Shown here in pieces: positions 7,476 through 16,001 of a stretch of 23,410 nucleotides of DNA. The position numbers were made by a program, and so were the translations under genes. A model generated the notes under the pieces. It was not told the DNA's origin. It worked only from the letters and a program-made list of their open reading frames with translations, and did not search any database. Source of the stretch: Candidatus Zixiibacteriota bacterium. GTDB taxonomy: Bacteria; Zixibacteria; MSB-5A5; SM1-73. The stretch's first letter is position 1, and each line of letters starts with the position of its first letter. The stretch covers positions 297-23,706 of the forward strand of contig JAOZNS010000013.1 of assembly GCA_029933635.1 (NCBI GenBank), given 5' to 3'.

Positions 7476-8375
7476 CTATGGCAACTTGAAAATATACTCC
7501 AACTGGGGCATCAGCTGTGAGCTTTGGTCCAACGGCAGAAGTTCTTTTGCTTTTTGTGTTAAAAGATCGAACCAGGATATCTTCCTTTTTCTCTCCTTGA
7601 CTGTTTTGGGAAATTCTTCTATTCCTGCCATCTCTCCGGCAATTTTTATGGCATCCTGCAGATTTCCCAGCTCATCGACCAATCCTAACTCCTTGGCTTG
7701 TCTGCCGGTGAAGACGCTCCCATCGGCAATTTTCAGAACTTCCTCTTTCTTCATCCCGCGACTTTCTGCAACCACGTCAACGAACTGATCATAAGTGTCG
7801 TCAACTACCGACTGAAGGGATTTCCTTTCTCTCTCGGTCATGGATTTGGCTACAGAACCCATATCTTTAACCTCTCCCCTTTTTATCACCTCAAACTTCA
7901 CTCCAATCTTTTTAAATAACTCCTCGGCTACTGGGAACTGAAGGATAACCCCGATGCTTCCAGTCAAAGTAGCAGGATTAACCACGATAGTATCAGCGGC
8001 GCAGGCAACATAATAGCCCCCTGAAGCACCTATACTCCCCAAGGAGGCAACCACCTTCTTACCTTCCTGCCTCAACTTATTGATCTCCTCATATATCTCC
8101 TGAGAAGCGGCCGCTCCCCCACCGGGACTATCGATATGTATCACCACGGCAGGAATTGAGCTATCCTTTGCATACTTCCTCAGCTGGCGAATAATATCAT
8201 AGGAGTTTCGGATTACCCCGTGCACATCCACTATAGCCACCCTTTTGCCCATTCCAGTCAAAACAAATGATCCCTCCCCGGAAAGTCCAATGAAGGCAAA
8301 AAGGGTCATAAATACGATAACCACGAAGCTGACCAGAATTATGATCGCTATAACCACATCGCTTTTCTTTGCCAC
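7476..8375 (-). CDS. sppA: Signal peptide peptidase SppA, 36K type
   Basis: Membrane-bound serine protease of family S49 that degrades cleaved signal peptides. I place the start at GTG 8375 (299 residues, MAKKSDVV...) because GGAGG lies nine bases upstream and the hydrophobic anchor (about 7-30) follows at once. A TTG at 8435 would add 20 residues without an obvious ribosome site. Family motifs are VVIHIDSPGGG, then LGSIGASGGYYVACAAD with the probable nucleophile Ser118, and TGSIGVI. Lys170 in KRGEVKD lies 52 residues on, the same spacing as the Ser-Lys dyad of the B. subtilis enzyme, so the single-domain protein looks catalytically complete. It follows the transglycosylase gene by 76 bases. 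Confidence 0.94.
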   Translation of the reverse strand: MAKKSDVVIAIIILVSFVVIVFMTLFAFIGLSGEGSFVLTGMGKRVAIVDVHGVIRNSYDIIRQLRKYAKDSSIPAVVIHIDSPGGGAAASQEIYEEINKLRQEGKKVVASLGSIGASGGYYVACAADTIVVNPATLTGSIGVILQFPVAEELFKKIGVKFEVIKRGEVKDMGSVAKSMTERERKSLQSVVDDTYDQFVDVVAESRGMKKEEVLKIADGSVFTGRQAKELGLVDELGNLQDAIKIAGEMAGIEEFPKTVKERKRKISWFDLLTQKAKELLPLDQSSQLMPQLEYIFKLP

Positions 8376-8451
8376 CTTCTGTATCCTCCGAGGAAAAGCT
8401 TCCCCCAATGAACTCAATAAGAGTATACGTAACAATAAGTTAAAGATGACC

Positions 8452-10620
8452 CTAATTTGTGAGAAAAATTCTTATTCTTTCCCCAGCCCGTAGCTTGGAG
8501 GGAGCACGTAGATTGTTCCACTGGACCAATTTTTCCATTAAAACCCCAAAGGCTCGGGCAATATTCCATAGTGTATCTCCCCTTTTGACCACATAGGTTA
8601 TCCACCTTCCTTTAGCTTTTTCCTTTCCACCATTGCCATTTCTTTTGGGGATTTTCAGCTTCTGTCCTTTTTTGATGTAATGCGGATTGACCAAACTGTT
8701 CAGCTTTCTGATCTCCTCTGTGTTGCTTCCAAAACGGAGAGCCAGATCGGAGATGGTATCTCCTTCTTTAACCGTGTAAGTCTCTAAGGTTACGTCTGCT
8801 TTTGCCGGTATCAGAAGTCGTTGCCCCACCCTTAAGAGGTGTTTGTTGGTCAGATTATTAATTGAGGCTATATCTGATATAGAGACCTTGTACTTTTTTG
8901 CCAGATATGAAAGGTTCTCTCCCCTTTTGACAATATGTTTTTTAAAAAGTCCACCTGAGCACGATCGTGTTTTAGGAATGATCAGTTTTTGACCGACCTT
9001 TATTCGATGCATGTCTCTTAACCCATTGGCATTTTTAATCTCCCGAGGCGTGGTACTGAATCTCATAGCTAATTCGGATAAGGTATCACCTTTTTTTACC
9101 GTATAAATGGACGACTTGGTTGCTTTCTTTTTTGCTTTTTTTGACAGGTTAATTTTGGATCTGGCTTTTTGTGCCACCCTTGTGTTTGCGGGGATGATAA
9201 GTCGCTGTCCCACCCTTAAACGATGTTTGTTGGTCAATCCGTTCAGCTCCATTATGACGGAGATGGGCACCCCATATCTTTGAGAGAGATGGGAAAGCGT
9301 TTGACCCCTTCTGACTTTATGTTCCACAAAAAGCCCACTTCCTTGAGCATCGTAACTTTTAAACCTTTGGGCAAACAGCTTCTTGGTTCCGACAGGGATC
9401 CTGAGCTTGTAGCTGGGATAATTGGGCGGAGTGACTCCTCGGCGTAGTTCGGGATTAAGCTCTTTTAAAGCCTCAACGGAGATGCCCAGACTTTTGGCCA
9501 CCTTCTTCAAATCTACAGGACGGTTAACTACCACTTCATCGAACTGGAGGGGCTCTTCGTATTCCACATCAAATCCATATCTGGCTGGATCCTTGGCGAT
9601 GATGGTGGCGGCCATAAAGAGCGGCACATAGTTGGCGGTCTGATGGTTCAGCTTAAGCTTCCAGAAGTTATTGGTCCTGTGTTTTTTCATAGCCCTCTCC
9701 ACCCTTCCCTCTCCCCCATTGTAAGCGGCAAGAGCCAGAGGCCATGAACCGAACTTGTTGTAAAGAAAGGTCAGATAATCACAGGCGGCATAGGTCGATT
9801 TTACAAAATCCCTTCTTTCATCATACCACCAGTTTCGTCTCAGACCATATTTCCTTCCAGTGGAGGCGATGAATTGCCAGGGTCCTACAGCTCGCGCCCA
9901 AGAATAAGCCTTAGGATTGAATCCACTTTCCACCAGACACAGCCATACCAAATCTTCGGGCAACCCTTTTTCACGCAGGATCCCCTGCATCAGGTCCTTA
10001 TATTTTCCTGACCTTCTCAGATAAGTTTCAAAGGCTTTCCTTGCCACCGTCTGGTAATAGATGATGCAATTTTCCACCCGTTCATTCCACTCGATAGGCA
10101 CATCATAGGTGATTTTCTCCGTTGTTGGTTCAATTTTCTCCAGCCTTCCTTTTTGGAGAGCTTTGAAATTGTCGATGCTCTCAAACCTTTGAAGAAAGGC
10201 GGAGATGGAGCTTTCGCCGGAAAGCACTCCCAGTCCCAGGAGAGTGATCTTGTAATCCGCTGCGATCTCGTTTAAAAGTTTCTCAAATCGGCGTTCCCTT
10301 AAGGTGTCGCCCCCGTCAAGATCAAGATTCCCCAAAAGCTCCAAGGCTTCCTCAAACTGATCCTGTGCCTCCAGCCAGTTTCCCTGCTGATTGGCTGCCA
10401 CTCCTAAAGCATAACGTAGCTCCACCTCTTCAAATTCATCCCTAGCAACGTTCTCTTCAGAGAAACCGACCGTATCAGTCTTAAGCTCATCAAGCTCCTT
10501 TGATGATGGTTGGGTTGGTGGTGGAAGATTTGTCACCCTGGGTTTAATCAGCTTGGTGGAACAACCTGTTAGCAGAAACGTGCCGACTAAAAGGAGCAGA
10601 ACCGACCTATTTTTCTTCAT
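8452..10620 (-). CDS. MltD-like lytic transglycosylase lipoprotein with five LysM domains
   Basis: Membrane-bound murein lytic transglycosylase that cleaves peptidoglycan glycan strands. From ATG 10620 the product has 722 residues. GGAGG lies five bases upstream; a GTG two codons earlier overlaps that site and is less likely. A lipoprotein signal ends at the lipobox LLTGC, near residue 20. The SLT domain (about 210-330) has the catalytic Glu231 in CLVESGFNP, then AVGPWQFIASTGRKYGL and ALAAYNGGEGRV. Five LysM repeats follow at about 430-478, 500-547, 558-605, 615-662 and 675-722, each opening with V(K/R)xG(D/Q/E)T/NL and closing with GQxLxIP or a variant. E. coli MltD has fewer LysM units, so this is an extended form. 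It is the first gene after the promoter at 10707-10735. Confidence 0.94.
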   Translation of the reverse strand: MKKNRSVLLLLVGTFLLTGCSTKLIKPRVTNLPPPTQPSSKELDELKTDTVGFSEENVARDEFEEVELRYALGVAANQQGNWLEAQDQFEEALELLGNLDLDGGDTLRERRFEKLLNEIAADYKITLLGLGVLSGESSISAFLQRFESIDNFKALQKGRLEKIEPTTEKITYDVPIEWNERVENCIIYYQTVARKAFETYLRRSGKYKDLMQGILREKGLPEDLVWLCLVESGFNPKAYSWARAVGPWQFIASTGRKYGLRRNWWYDERRDFVKSTYAACDYLTFLYNKFGSWPLALAAYNGGEGRVERAMKKHRTNNFWKLKLNHQTANYVPLFMAATIIAKDPARYGFDVEYEEPLQFDEVVVNRPVDLKKVAKSLGISVEALKELNPELRRGVTPPNYPSYKLRIPVGTKKLFAQRFKSYDAQGSGLFVEHKVRRGQTLSHLSQRYGVPISVIMELNGLTNKHRLRVGQRLIIPANTRVAQKARSKINLSKKAKKKATKSSIYTVKKGDTLSELAMRFSTTPREIKNANGLRDMHRIKVGQKLIIPKTRSCSGGLFKKHIVKRGENLSYLAKKYKVSISDIASINNLTNKHLLRVGQRLLIPAKADVTLETYTVKEGDTISDLALRFGSNTEEIRKLNSLVNPHYIKKGQKLKIPKRNGNGGKEKAKGRWITYVVKRGDTLWNIARAFGVLMEKLVQWNNLRAPSKLRAGERIRIFLTN

Positions 10621-10702
10621 TCTCACCTCCGGAGCCCAAAGCTTGGTTCAAAACTTTTAAGACTGTTTGAGGCTTCCGCGCTGGATGCGAGTTCATAAGT
10701 TG

Positions 10703-10716
10703 TTGCTATATAGCAA
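10703..10716. promoter_or_regulatory. 14-bp palindrome over the -10 box
   Basis: TTGCTATATAGCAA is perfectly self-complementary and is centred on the TATATA -10 hexamer of the transglycosylase promoter. Such a position is typical of a repressor operator, but half of the palindrome is the promoter element itself and no regulator gene is present in the window. Confidence 0.4.
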
Positions 10717-10735
10717 ACTTACCAAACTCTGTCAA
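10707..10735 (-). promoter_or_regulatory. Sigma70-type promoter for mltD-like/sppA/fmdB/hup operon
   Basis: The minus strand has a perfect TTGACA (10730-10735), a 17-base spacer and TATATA (10707-10712). The start site would fall near 10700, giving a leader of about 80 bases before the transglycosylase ATG at 10620. It is the best promoter match in the window. Confidence 0.7.
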
Positions 10736-10845
10736 GCATTTTTTAAAAACTATTCAAAAATGTTGAAGATTTGTTCATCAAGCTGAGATCAAATCTCCAA
10801 TTGGCAACCTCATTTTTTCAAAAAATTTTTGACTTTTTTGTATAA

Positions 10846-10891
10846 TAAAAAAACCACAATTCTTACTTAGAATTCGACCTTTTGCAAAAGG
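10846..10891 (-). terminator. Possible terminator downstream of miaA
   Basis: Just past the miaA stop the minus strand has a 14-bp palindrome CCTTTTGCAAAAGG (10878-10891), then an AT-rich stem AATTCT / AGAATT with a 5-base loop (10858-10874), then GTGG and eight T. The stems are weak, but the T run and position fit an intrinsic terminator separating miaA from the promoter at 10707-10735. Confidence 0.4.
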
Positions 10892-10894
10892 AGT

Positions 10895-11821
10895 TTATTT
10901 TTTTCTAAACTCTTCTAAGATTTTCTCAATTAAATTATCATCCTCGGCATCCATCCAGATGATTTCTTTGTCCTTCCTGAACCAAGTCAACTGTCTTTTG
11001 GCATAGTGGCGAGTGTTTAGCTTGGTTTTCTCCTTCGCCGTCTGAAAATCGAATTTCCCCTCCAGATGATCGAACAGCTCCTGGTAACCCACCGTCTTTA
11101 GAGCTTTTAATTGAGGTGTGAATCCTTTCCCTTTAAGCATCCTTACCTCATCCAGAAGTCCATGTGAGATCATCTGTTCAACTCTTTGCTCAATTCTTTG
11201 ATAAAGTTTCTTCCTGTCAAGACTTAAGCCTATTTTGACAAAGCTAACTGTCAATCTTTCATATCTTCCCTCCCGTTGCCAAGTACTGATCGGCTTTCCG
11301 GTAAGCTCATACACCTCCAGAGCTCGGATAATTCTTACCAGATCATGAGGATGGATTCTTTCTGCGGCTTGAGGATCCACCTCCTTGAGCCTGTTAAAAA
11401 GATGAGGCTCACCAAATTCTTGAGCCTCCCTTTTTAAGTTTTCCCTTATCCTTTCGTCCGCCTTGGGACCCTGGAAGAAACCTTCGATTAACGCCTTAAG
11501 ATAAAGCCCTGAACCTCCCACCAGCAGAGGTTGTTTATCAGCTTTTATTAAATCCCGTATTATTTGTCTGGCTCTTTTTCCATAATCGGCGGCGGTGAAC
11601 TTCTCATCAGGCGATACCACATCGATTAAATGGTGACAAACCCTCTCCCTTTCCTCCTTTGTCGGCTTGGCGGTCCCGATATCCATGAATTTATATACCT
11701 GCCTGGAGTCAAAAGAGACGATCTCACCTTTGAGTATATCGGCAAGTTTAAGTGAGACTTGAGTTTTCCCTACACAGGTAGGTCCCAATATCACCAGCAC
11801 TTTATCAATTGTCGTCTCCAT
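10895..11821 (-). CDS. miaA: tRNA dimethylallyltransferase MiaA
   Basis: Transfers a dimethylallyl group to N6 of A37 in tRNAs that read codons starting with U. From ATG 11821 the product has 308 residues, the family size. It shows the P-loop GPTCVGKT (13-20), DSRQVYKFMDIGTAKPT, the GGSGLYLKALIEGF loop and late tRNA-contact segments including TRHYAKRQLTWFRKD. I prefer 11821 over the ATG at 11863, which would add 14 residues with no match to the family and would run into an inverted repeat. Neither start has a clear Shine-Dalgarno site. The order mutL-miaA is common in bacteria; hfq, its usual partner in enterics, is absent here. Confidence 0.95.
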   Translation of the reverse strand: METTIDKVLVILGPTCVGKTQVSLKLADILKGEIVSFDSRQVYKFMDIGTAKPTKEERERVCHHLIDVVSPDEKFTAADYGKRARQIIRDLIKADKQPLLVGGSGLYLKALIEGFFQGPKADERIRENLKREAQEFGEPHLFNRLKEVDPQAAERIHPHDLVRIIRALEVYELTGKPISTWQREGRYERLTVSFVKIGLSLDRKKLYQRIEQRVEQMISHGLLDEVRMLKGKGFTPQLKALKTVGYQELFDHLEGKFDFQTAKEKTKLNTRHYAKRQLTWFRKDKEIIWMDAEDDNLIEKILEEFRKK

Positions 11822-11857
11822 CTGTAGGTAGAAAAAATTGTCTGAAATTTGAACAAA

Positions 11858-11901
11858 GACCATCCCAGGATTTTTTTTATAAGAATTGTTTAGGGATGGT
11901 C
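11858..11901. repeat. 9-bp inverted repeat upstream of miaA
   Basis: GACCATCCC (11858-11866) and GGGATGGTC (11893-11901) are perfect reverse complements separated by 26 AT-rich bases. It lies 37-80 bases before the preferred miaA start, so in RNA it would form a leader hairpin; in DNA it could be a two-site operator. Confidence 0.5.
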
Positions 11902-12283
11902 AGATCGTTGATATAGATTTTTAAGGTTCTTTAGAAATTCTTTTCTACCGTATAACAGCTTCCTGTTAATATCTTGAAGACAATTTGGTTTTCTCCAAAG
12001 GAATTACAGATAAAAGATTCTAAGAGGTATCGATGTAACATTTAGAGCAACTTTAGCTTCGCTTCTTCTGCCTCTTTCCTTTCCATTCCAACAGAATCTA
12101 ATTTGAGTCAGACTTGAGAAATGAAGAAAGAGAAAGGTGTTAAATTCTCGTAACGGGAGCATCATTAAATCCTTAAAATTTGCTTCTCTCATAAAGAATC
12201 CCAGCAATTAAGATGCAGAAGAACTCACCAATTTTTTATAAACACTTTCAGGCGGAACCAAATAGTTGTAGCCTATCTTATGC
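11902..12283. other. Non-coding spacer between mutL and miaA
   Basis: About 380 bases without a supportable gene. A 67-codon frame on the minus strand (12207-12004) has no family resemblance, no ribosome site and no protein-like pattern. A small stem TAACAG-CTTC-CTGTTA lies at 11953-11968. I see no terminator after mutL and no RNA gene. Confidence 0.6.
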
Positions 12284-14083
12284 TTAGCTCCTGCCAAATC
12301 TTTTGTTCAATTCCCCAAGTGGTAGTTTGATCACTGTGGGGCGACCATGCGGGCAGGAATATGGTTCTTGTGTGGAGAAAAGCCCTCGCACTAAACCCTG
12401 CATTTCTTCCTGAGTAAGCCTCTCCCCTGCTTTAATGGCTCCATGACAGGCAAAGGACTTGGCCAGTGCCTTCAATCTGTCCTTTTCAGTCTTTTCCTCC
12501 TCCTCCAATTGGGATAAAATTCCCCTGAGAAAAACCTCCCCGCTTTTGTTCTTGATGATGGCAGGAACCGCTGTCACCAAAATTGTTCGCCCCCCAAAAT
12601 GTTTGATCTCAAATCCAAGTTTGGTGATCAGCTCTTTATGCTCTTTTAGAATCTGAAATTCCTTTGGAGTTAGCTCGGAGACCGTGGGAAAAAGGATCTG
12701 TTGAGAACAGGCTTTAGCTTTGGTCAGGTTTTTCAAAGCCTCCTCATATAAGATCCTTTCGTGGGCTGCATGCTGATCCAAGATTACCAAGTTTCCCTTT
12801 ACCTGAGAGAGAATGTAAGTGTCTGCCAGTTGCCAGTGATTGCCAACCTCCGTTGGAGCTATCTTTTCCTCCGTAGCTTTTTCTTCCTTCATACTTGTGG
12901 ATTGATCCTGGGTAAGTTCTTGCTCCAGCCCTTTTCTCTGAGCCTGATCTTTCTGGATCTCAAATGGTGAACTGAAGGAGGAAATTTGAGAGAATTGATC
13001 CAATTTGGGTGGATAAACGGTCATCTGCTTTGAAGAATCGAACCGGGACGCTTCAGCCTTCTCTCTTCTGGGTTTGAAGTCCGGTATGATCTTGGTGGAG
13101 CACAAGGTGTCCTTAATCTTTGACTGAACGAAATCATGGACCCCTCTTTCATCGGCGAATCTGACTTCATTTTTAGTGGGGTGAACATTTACGTCCAAAA
13201 GCTTAGGATCGATCTGCAAGAAGAGGATGGCAAAGGGGAATCTTCCCTTGGGGATAAGCTCACCATATCCTGCCTGCACAGCATGATAAAGCGAGCGGGA
13301 GACTATGGATCTTCGGTTAACGAAAAGATAAAGCTCTGCTCGATTCGATCGGGCGATCTCTGGCTTTCCCAGAAAGCCAGAGATGTTTGGGAATCCATCA
13401 GAAGCTGGTATTTCTACCATCTTTTCGAATTGATCTTTTCCAAAGACCTCTTTTATCCTATCCCTTAGGTCTTCTGCCCGGGTGAAGCTGAGAAGTTCTC
13501 TTTGGTCGCTTTTCAGCTTAAAGGAAATTTCGGGATATGCTATGGCAAATTTGGTCAAAAGAGCAACGATATGTCTGGTCTCAGTTAAAACGGTCCTTAA
13601 GAACTTTCGTCGCGCTGGAACGTTGTAAAATATCTCCCTCACCACCACAGATGTTCCAACCGGGGCGCCCGTCTGTTTTTTTTCTTTTATAACCCCTCCT
13701 TCGATCTTGAGTCTGGTTCCACTGATGCTTTCGCTGGTTCGAGTCAACAGGTCCACAAAAGAGACCGAGGCGATCGAAGGCAGAGCTTCCCCCCTGAATC
13801 CTAAGGTGGCTATGTGGGATAGGTCGTCCACTGATTTGATTTTGCTGGTAGCATGACGTTGAAAGGCCAAGGTTGAATTTTCCTCATCCATCCCACTCCC
13901 ATCGTCGGTAACCCGGATAAACTTTATCCCACCCTTTTTTATCTCCACCCTTATGTTTTTCGCCCCAGCATCAATTGAATTTTCAACCAGCTCCTTTACC
14001 ACCGATGCTGGACGCTCTACCACCTCACCGGCGGCGATCTTGTCCACCAGCTCCTCAGGAAGTATTTCGATCTTTTCAACCAT
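12284..14083 (-). CDS. mutL: DNA mismatch repair protein MutL
   Basis: Mismatch-repair ATPase that couples MutS to strand incision. The 599-residue product has the GHKL ATPase region (about 1-200: ELVENSIDAGAKNI, DDGSGMD, TLGFRGEALPSI), the transducer domain (to about 330, with VNVHPTKNEVRF), a low-complexity linker to about 415, and a C-terminal domain with DQHAAHERILYEE (436-448), ACHGAIKAGE and CPHGRP (577-582). DQHA(x)2E(x)4E is the metal-dependent endonuclease motif of MutL proteins from bacteria without MutH, so this protein probably nicks DNA itself. It follows the TPR gene by about 200 bases. The ATG at 14083 has only a weak AGG upstream. Confidence 0.97.
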   Translation of the reverse strand: MVEKIEILPEELVDKIAAGEVVERPASVVKELVENSIDAGAKNIRVEIKKGGIKFIRVTDDGSGMDEENSTLAFQRHATSKIKSVDDLSHIATLGFRGEALPSIASVSFVDLLTRTSESISGTRLKIEGGVIKEKKQTGAPVGTSVVVREIFYNVPARRKFLRTVLTETRHIVALLTKFAIAYPEISFKLKSDQRELLSFTRAEDLRDRIKEVFGKDQFEKMVEIPASDGFPNISGFLGKPEIARSNRAELYLFVNRRSIVSRSLYHAVQAGYGELIPKGRFPFAILFLQIDPKLLDVNVHPTKNEVRFADERGVHDFVQSKIKDTLCSTKIIPDFKPRREKAEASRFDSSKQMTVYPPKLDQFSQISSFSSPFEIQKDQAQRKGLEQELTQDQSTSMKEEKATEEKIAPTEVGNHWQLADTYILSQVKGNLVILDQHAAHERILYEEALKNLTKAKACSQQILFPTVSELTPKEFQILKEHKELITKLGFEIKHFGGRTILVTAVPAIIKNKSGEVFLRGILSQLEEEEKTEKDRLKALAKSFACHGAIKAGERLTQEEMQGLVRGLFSTQEPYSCPHGRPTVIKLPLGELNKRFGRS

Positions 14084-14201
14084 AACCTATTCGCAAGATT
14101 TTAAAACGTCCGTCTTTGGCAAGACAAAAATTTCTTTTGAAATTGCGGAATGCATATTTATGCTAAGCAGAAGGGTTGGATGGAAAAGCCACACCTCTGA
14201 A

Positions 14202-14218
14202 GCGGGAAAAATTCCCGC
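14202..14218. other. Stem-loop between the TPR gene and mutL
   Basis: GCGGGAA and TTCCCGC are perfect 7-bp arms around an AAA loop, about 65 bases past the TPR gene stop. No T run follows on either strand, so it is not a standard terminator; it may be a 3' stabilising hairpin or part of a dispersed repeat. Confidence 0.45.
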
Positions 14219-14281
14219 ATCTATAGAGACCATCAGCACTCGGTATTCTACTAAATGAGAAACGTTCTCCCGCGCATTATT

Positions 14282-15871
14282 TCATTTTTTAGTTTCATCT
14301 TTCTGACTACTTTTTAACATCTCCTCCACCTTCTTGATGTTCTCAGCTACGGTGGCTGCCTCTTTTTCTGCCCCTATGTCCTGAAAGACAACCAAAGCAT
14401 CCTTAGCCAGCTTAAGACCTTTCTTCAAATCTCCTTGGCTAACGTAGATGAAGGCTATATTGGTTAGGGTCAAAGCTTCTGCAAATCTATCCTTAAAAGT
14501 TCTGGTTGCCTTCAGCACCTCTTGAAAATGTTTTAAGGCTTCAGATAGATTTCCTTGTTCTCCATAAATCTGAGCGATGCTGTTATGTGCTTTGGCTTCA
14601 CCTTGTCCATCGCCGATCTGGTGATAAATGTTCATCGCCTCCTGAAAGGCATCCATAGCGCTATCCAGCTCACCCTCACTCTTGTATGCGGTCCCGATCA
14701 GGTGCAACATATTTGCCTCATCCGATCTGGCTCCCATCTCCGCATAAAGTGCCAGAGCTTGAGCAAAAGATCTTAAAGCCTCATCGGTAATACCCTGCCG
14801 CTGATATATCAGACCCAAACTGGAAAGGGCAACAGCTTCACTTCTTTTTGAGCCGATCTTTCGGCTGATTTTCACCGAACGTTTGAACGCCTTTGAGGCA
14901 TTGTTCCAATCCTTTTTCAATCCATAAATCCGACCAATACTGACCAGATCATCAGCCTGACCTTTTTTGTATCCCACCTTTTTGTCGAGGTCCAAAGCCT
15001 GTTCGAAATAGCCCAAGGCTATATCTGGATCGCCTCTGCTCTGGTGCAAAAGGCCGATGTTACTGAGCTGACTGGCCTCTGCTTCGGCAAAACCAATCTC
15101 CCTGCTTACCTTCAAAGCCTCTCTATAATTTACCAATGAACTATCGAAATTTTGTCGGGTCTTATAAATCCAGCCCAGATGAGAAAGCTGGTTTATCTGC
15201 CCTATATGGTAGTTGATCTGTTTGAAGATATTCAAAGCCTTGCGGTGATAATCAAGCGCCTTATCCGGTTCCCCTCTAAGTTGAAAGATCAATCCCAGAT
15301 TTCCTAATTGAACTGCCTCCTCCTTTTTGCTGTCCAGCTTCCGGTAAAGGGTCAAAGCCTCCTTGTGCAGAACCTCAGCACTATCTAAGTTCCCCAGTCT
15401 CTGGTAGGTTGAACCTAAGTTTCCCCAGATCGCCGCCCGGGCTTCTGTCTCTTCAGTCATTTCAGCAAATGCGCGGGCGTTCTGGTATTGGTTCTGTGCC
15501 TGTTTAAAATTACCCAAAAGATAGAAGCAGTTGCCGCTCATGATCAAAAGAGCTGATCTTTCTTTCGATTCGGGTTTGGACTGCAAGCACAAGTTGAACT
15601 CTTCTATCGCCTCGGTGTATCTTCCCATCTCATAAAGTGAAAAACCTTTTTCAAAAATTTTTTTTAGCTGAGCATTCTGCGTCTGCGCAAGTCCATTCAG
15701 ATAGTCTACTAAACCTGCGGAGATCCTTTCCGATTCTTTTATCCTTTTCACCCCCCCACCAGAGGAAGGGGCGAGAAGGTAAGCTAAAGCCAGATAGATG
15801 ATGAGAGCCCCCACCATGGCTCCACCAACTATACCTATCTTGAAGCGGAATCTTTTGGTAAGAGATTTCAT
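14282..15871 (-). CDS. Membrane-anchored tetratricopeptide repeat protein
   Basis: A 529-residue TPR protein of unknown specific role. A short basic start (MKSLTKRFRFK) leads into one membrane segment (about 12-34), which should leave the rest periplasmic as a type II anchor or uncleaved signal. About eleven TPR units follow; the last nine are 40 residues long and very regular, with recurring cores such as GNLGLIFQLRGEPDKALDYH, SNIGLLHQSRGDPDIALGYF and SSLGLIYQRQGITDEALRSF. The 40-residue form is that of LGN/rapsyn- and MalT-like TPR proteins, which bind peptides or proteins. No enzymatic domain is seen. It sits between mutS and mutL (130 bases after mutS); nothing ties it to mismatch repair beyond position. 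No clear Shine-Dalgarno site precedes ATG 15871. Confidence 0.88.
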   Translation of the reverse strand: MKSLTKRFRFKIGIVGGAMVGALIIYLALAYLLAPSSGGGVKRIKESERISAGLVDYLNGLAQTQNAQLKKIFEKGFSLYEMGRYTEAIEEFNLCLQSKPESKERSALLIMSGNCFYLLGNFKQAQNQYQNARAFAEMTEETEARAAIWGNLGSTYQRLGNLDSAEVLHKEALTLYRKLDSKKEEAVQLGNLGLIFQLRGEPDKALDYHRKALNIFKQINYHIGQINQLSHLGWIYKTRQNFDSSLVNYREALKVSREIGFAEAEASQLSNIGLLHQSRGDPDIALGYFEQALDLDKKVGYKKGQADDLVSIGRIYGLKKDWNNASKAFKRSVKISRKIGSKRSEAVALSSLGLIYQRQGITDEALRSFAQALALYAEMGARSDEANMLHLIGTAYKSEGELDSAMDAFQEAMNIYHQIGDGQGEAKAHNSIAQIYGEQGNLSEALKHFQEVLKATRTFKDRFAEALTLTNIAFIYVSQGDLKKGLKLAKDALVVFQDIGAEKEAATVAENIKKVEEMLKSSQKDETKK

Positions 15872-16001
15872 ATCTTAGCTGGTTTTTTACTTTTTGGCAT
15901 ATGAAAAGTTTTTTACCTTTGGCTGGATCATTTTTGGAATCACTTCGTCAATGCAGTTTTAATCATGTCAATTGAATCCAAAGATCATCATAAAACAGCC
16001 T

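Noticed and set aside
8376..8435. 20-residue N-terminal extension of SppA from a TTG at 8435
   Set aside because: The GTG at 8375 has GGAGG at good spacing and places the membrane anchor at the N-terminus; the extension has no such support.
10833..10850. TTGACT and TATAAT on the plus strand before miaA's end
   Set aside because: The two hexamers are only six bases apart, no gene follows on the plus strand, and the region is simply AT-rich.
11822..11863. 14-residue N-terminal extension of MiaA
   Set aside because: The family starts a few residues before the P-loop, and the upstream ATG lies in an inverted repeat.
12004..12207. 67-codon frame on the minus strand after mutL
   Set aside because: No ribosome site, no family resemblance, and no protein-like pattern; probably a chance open frame in the spacer.
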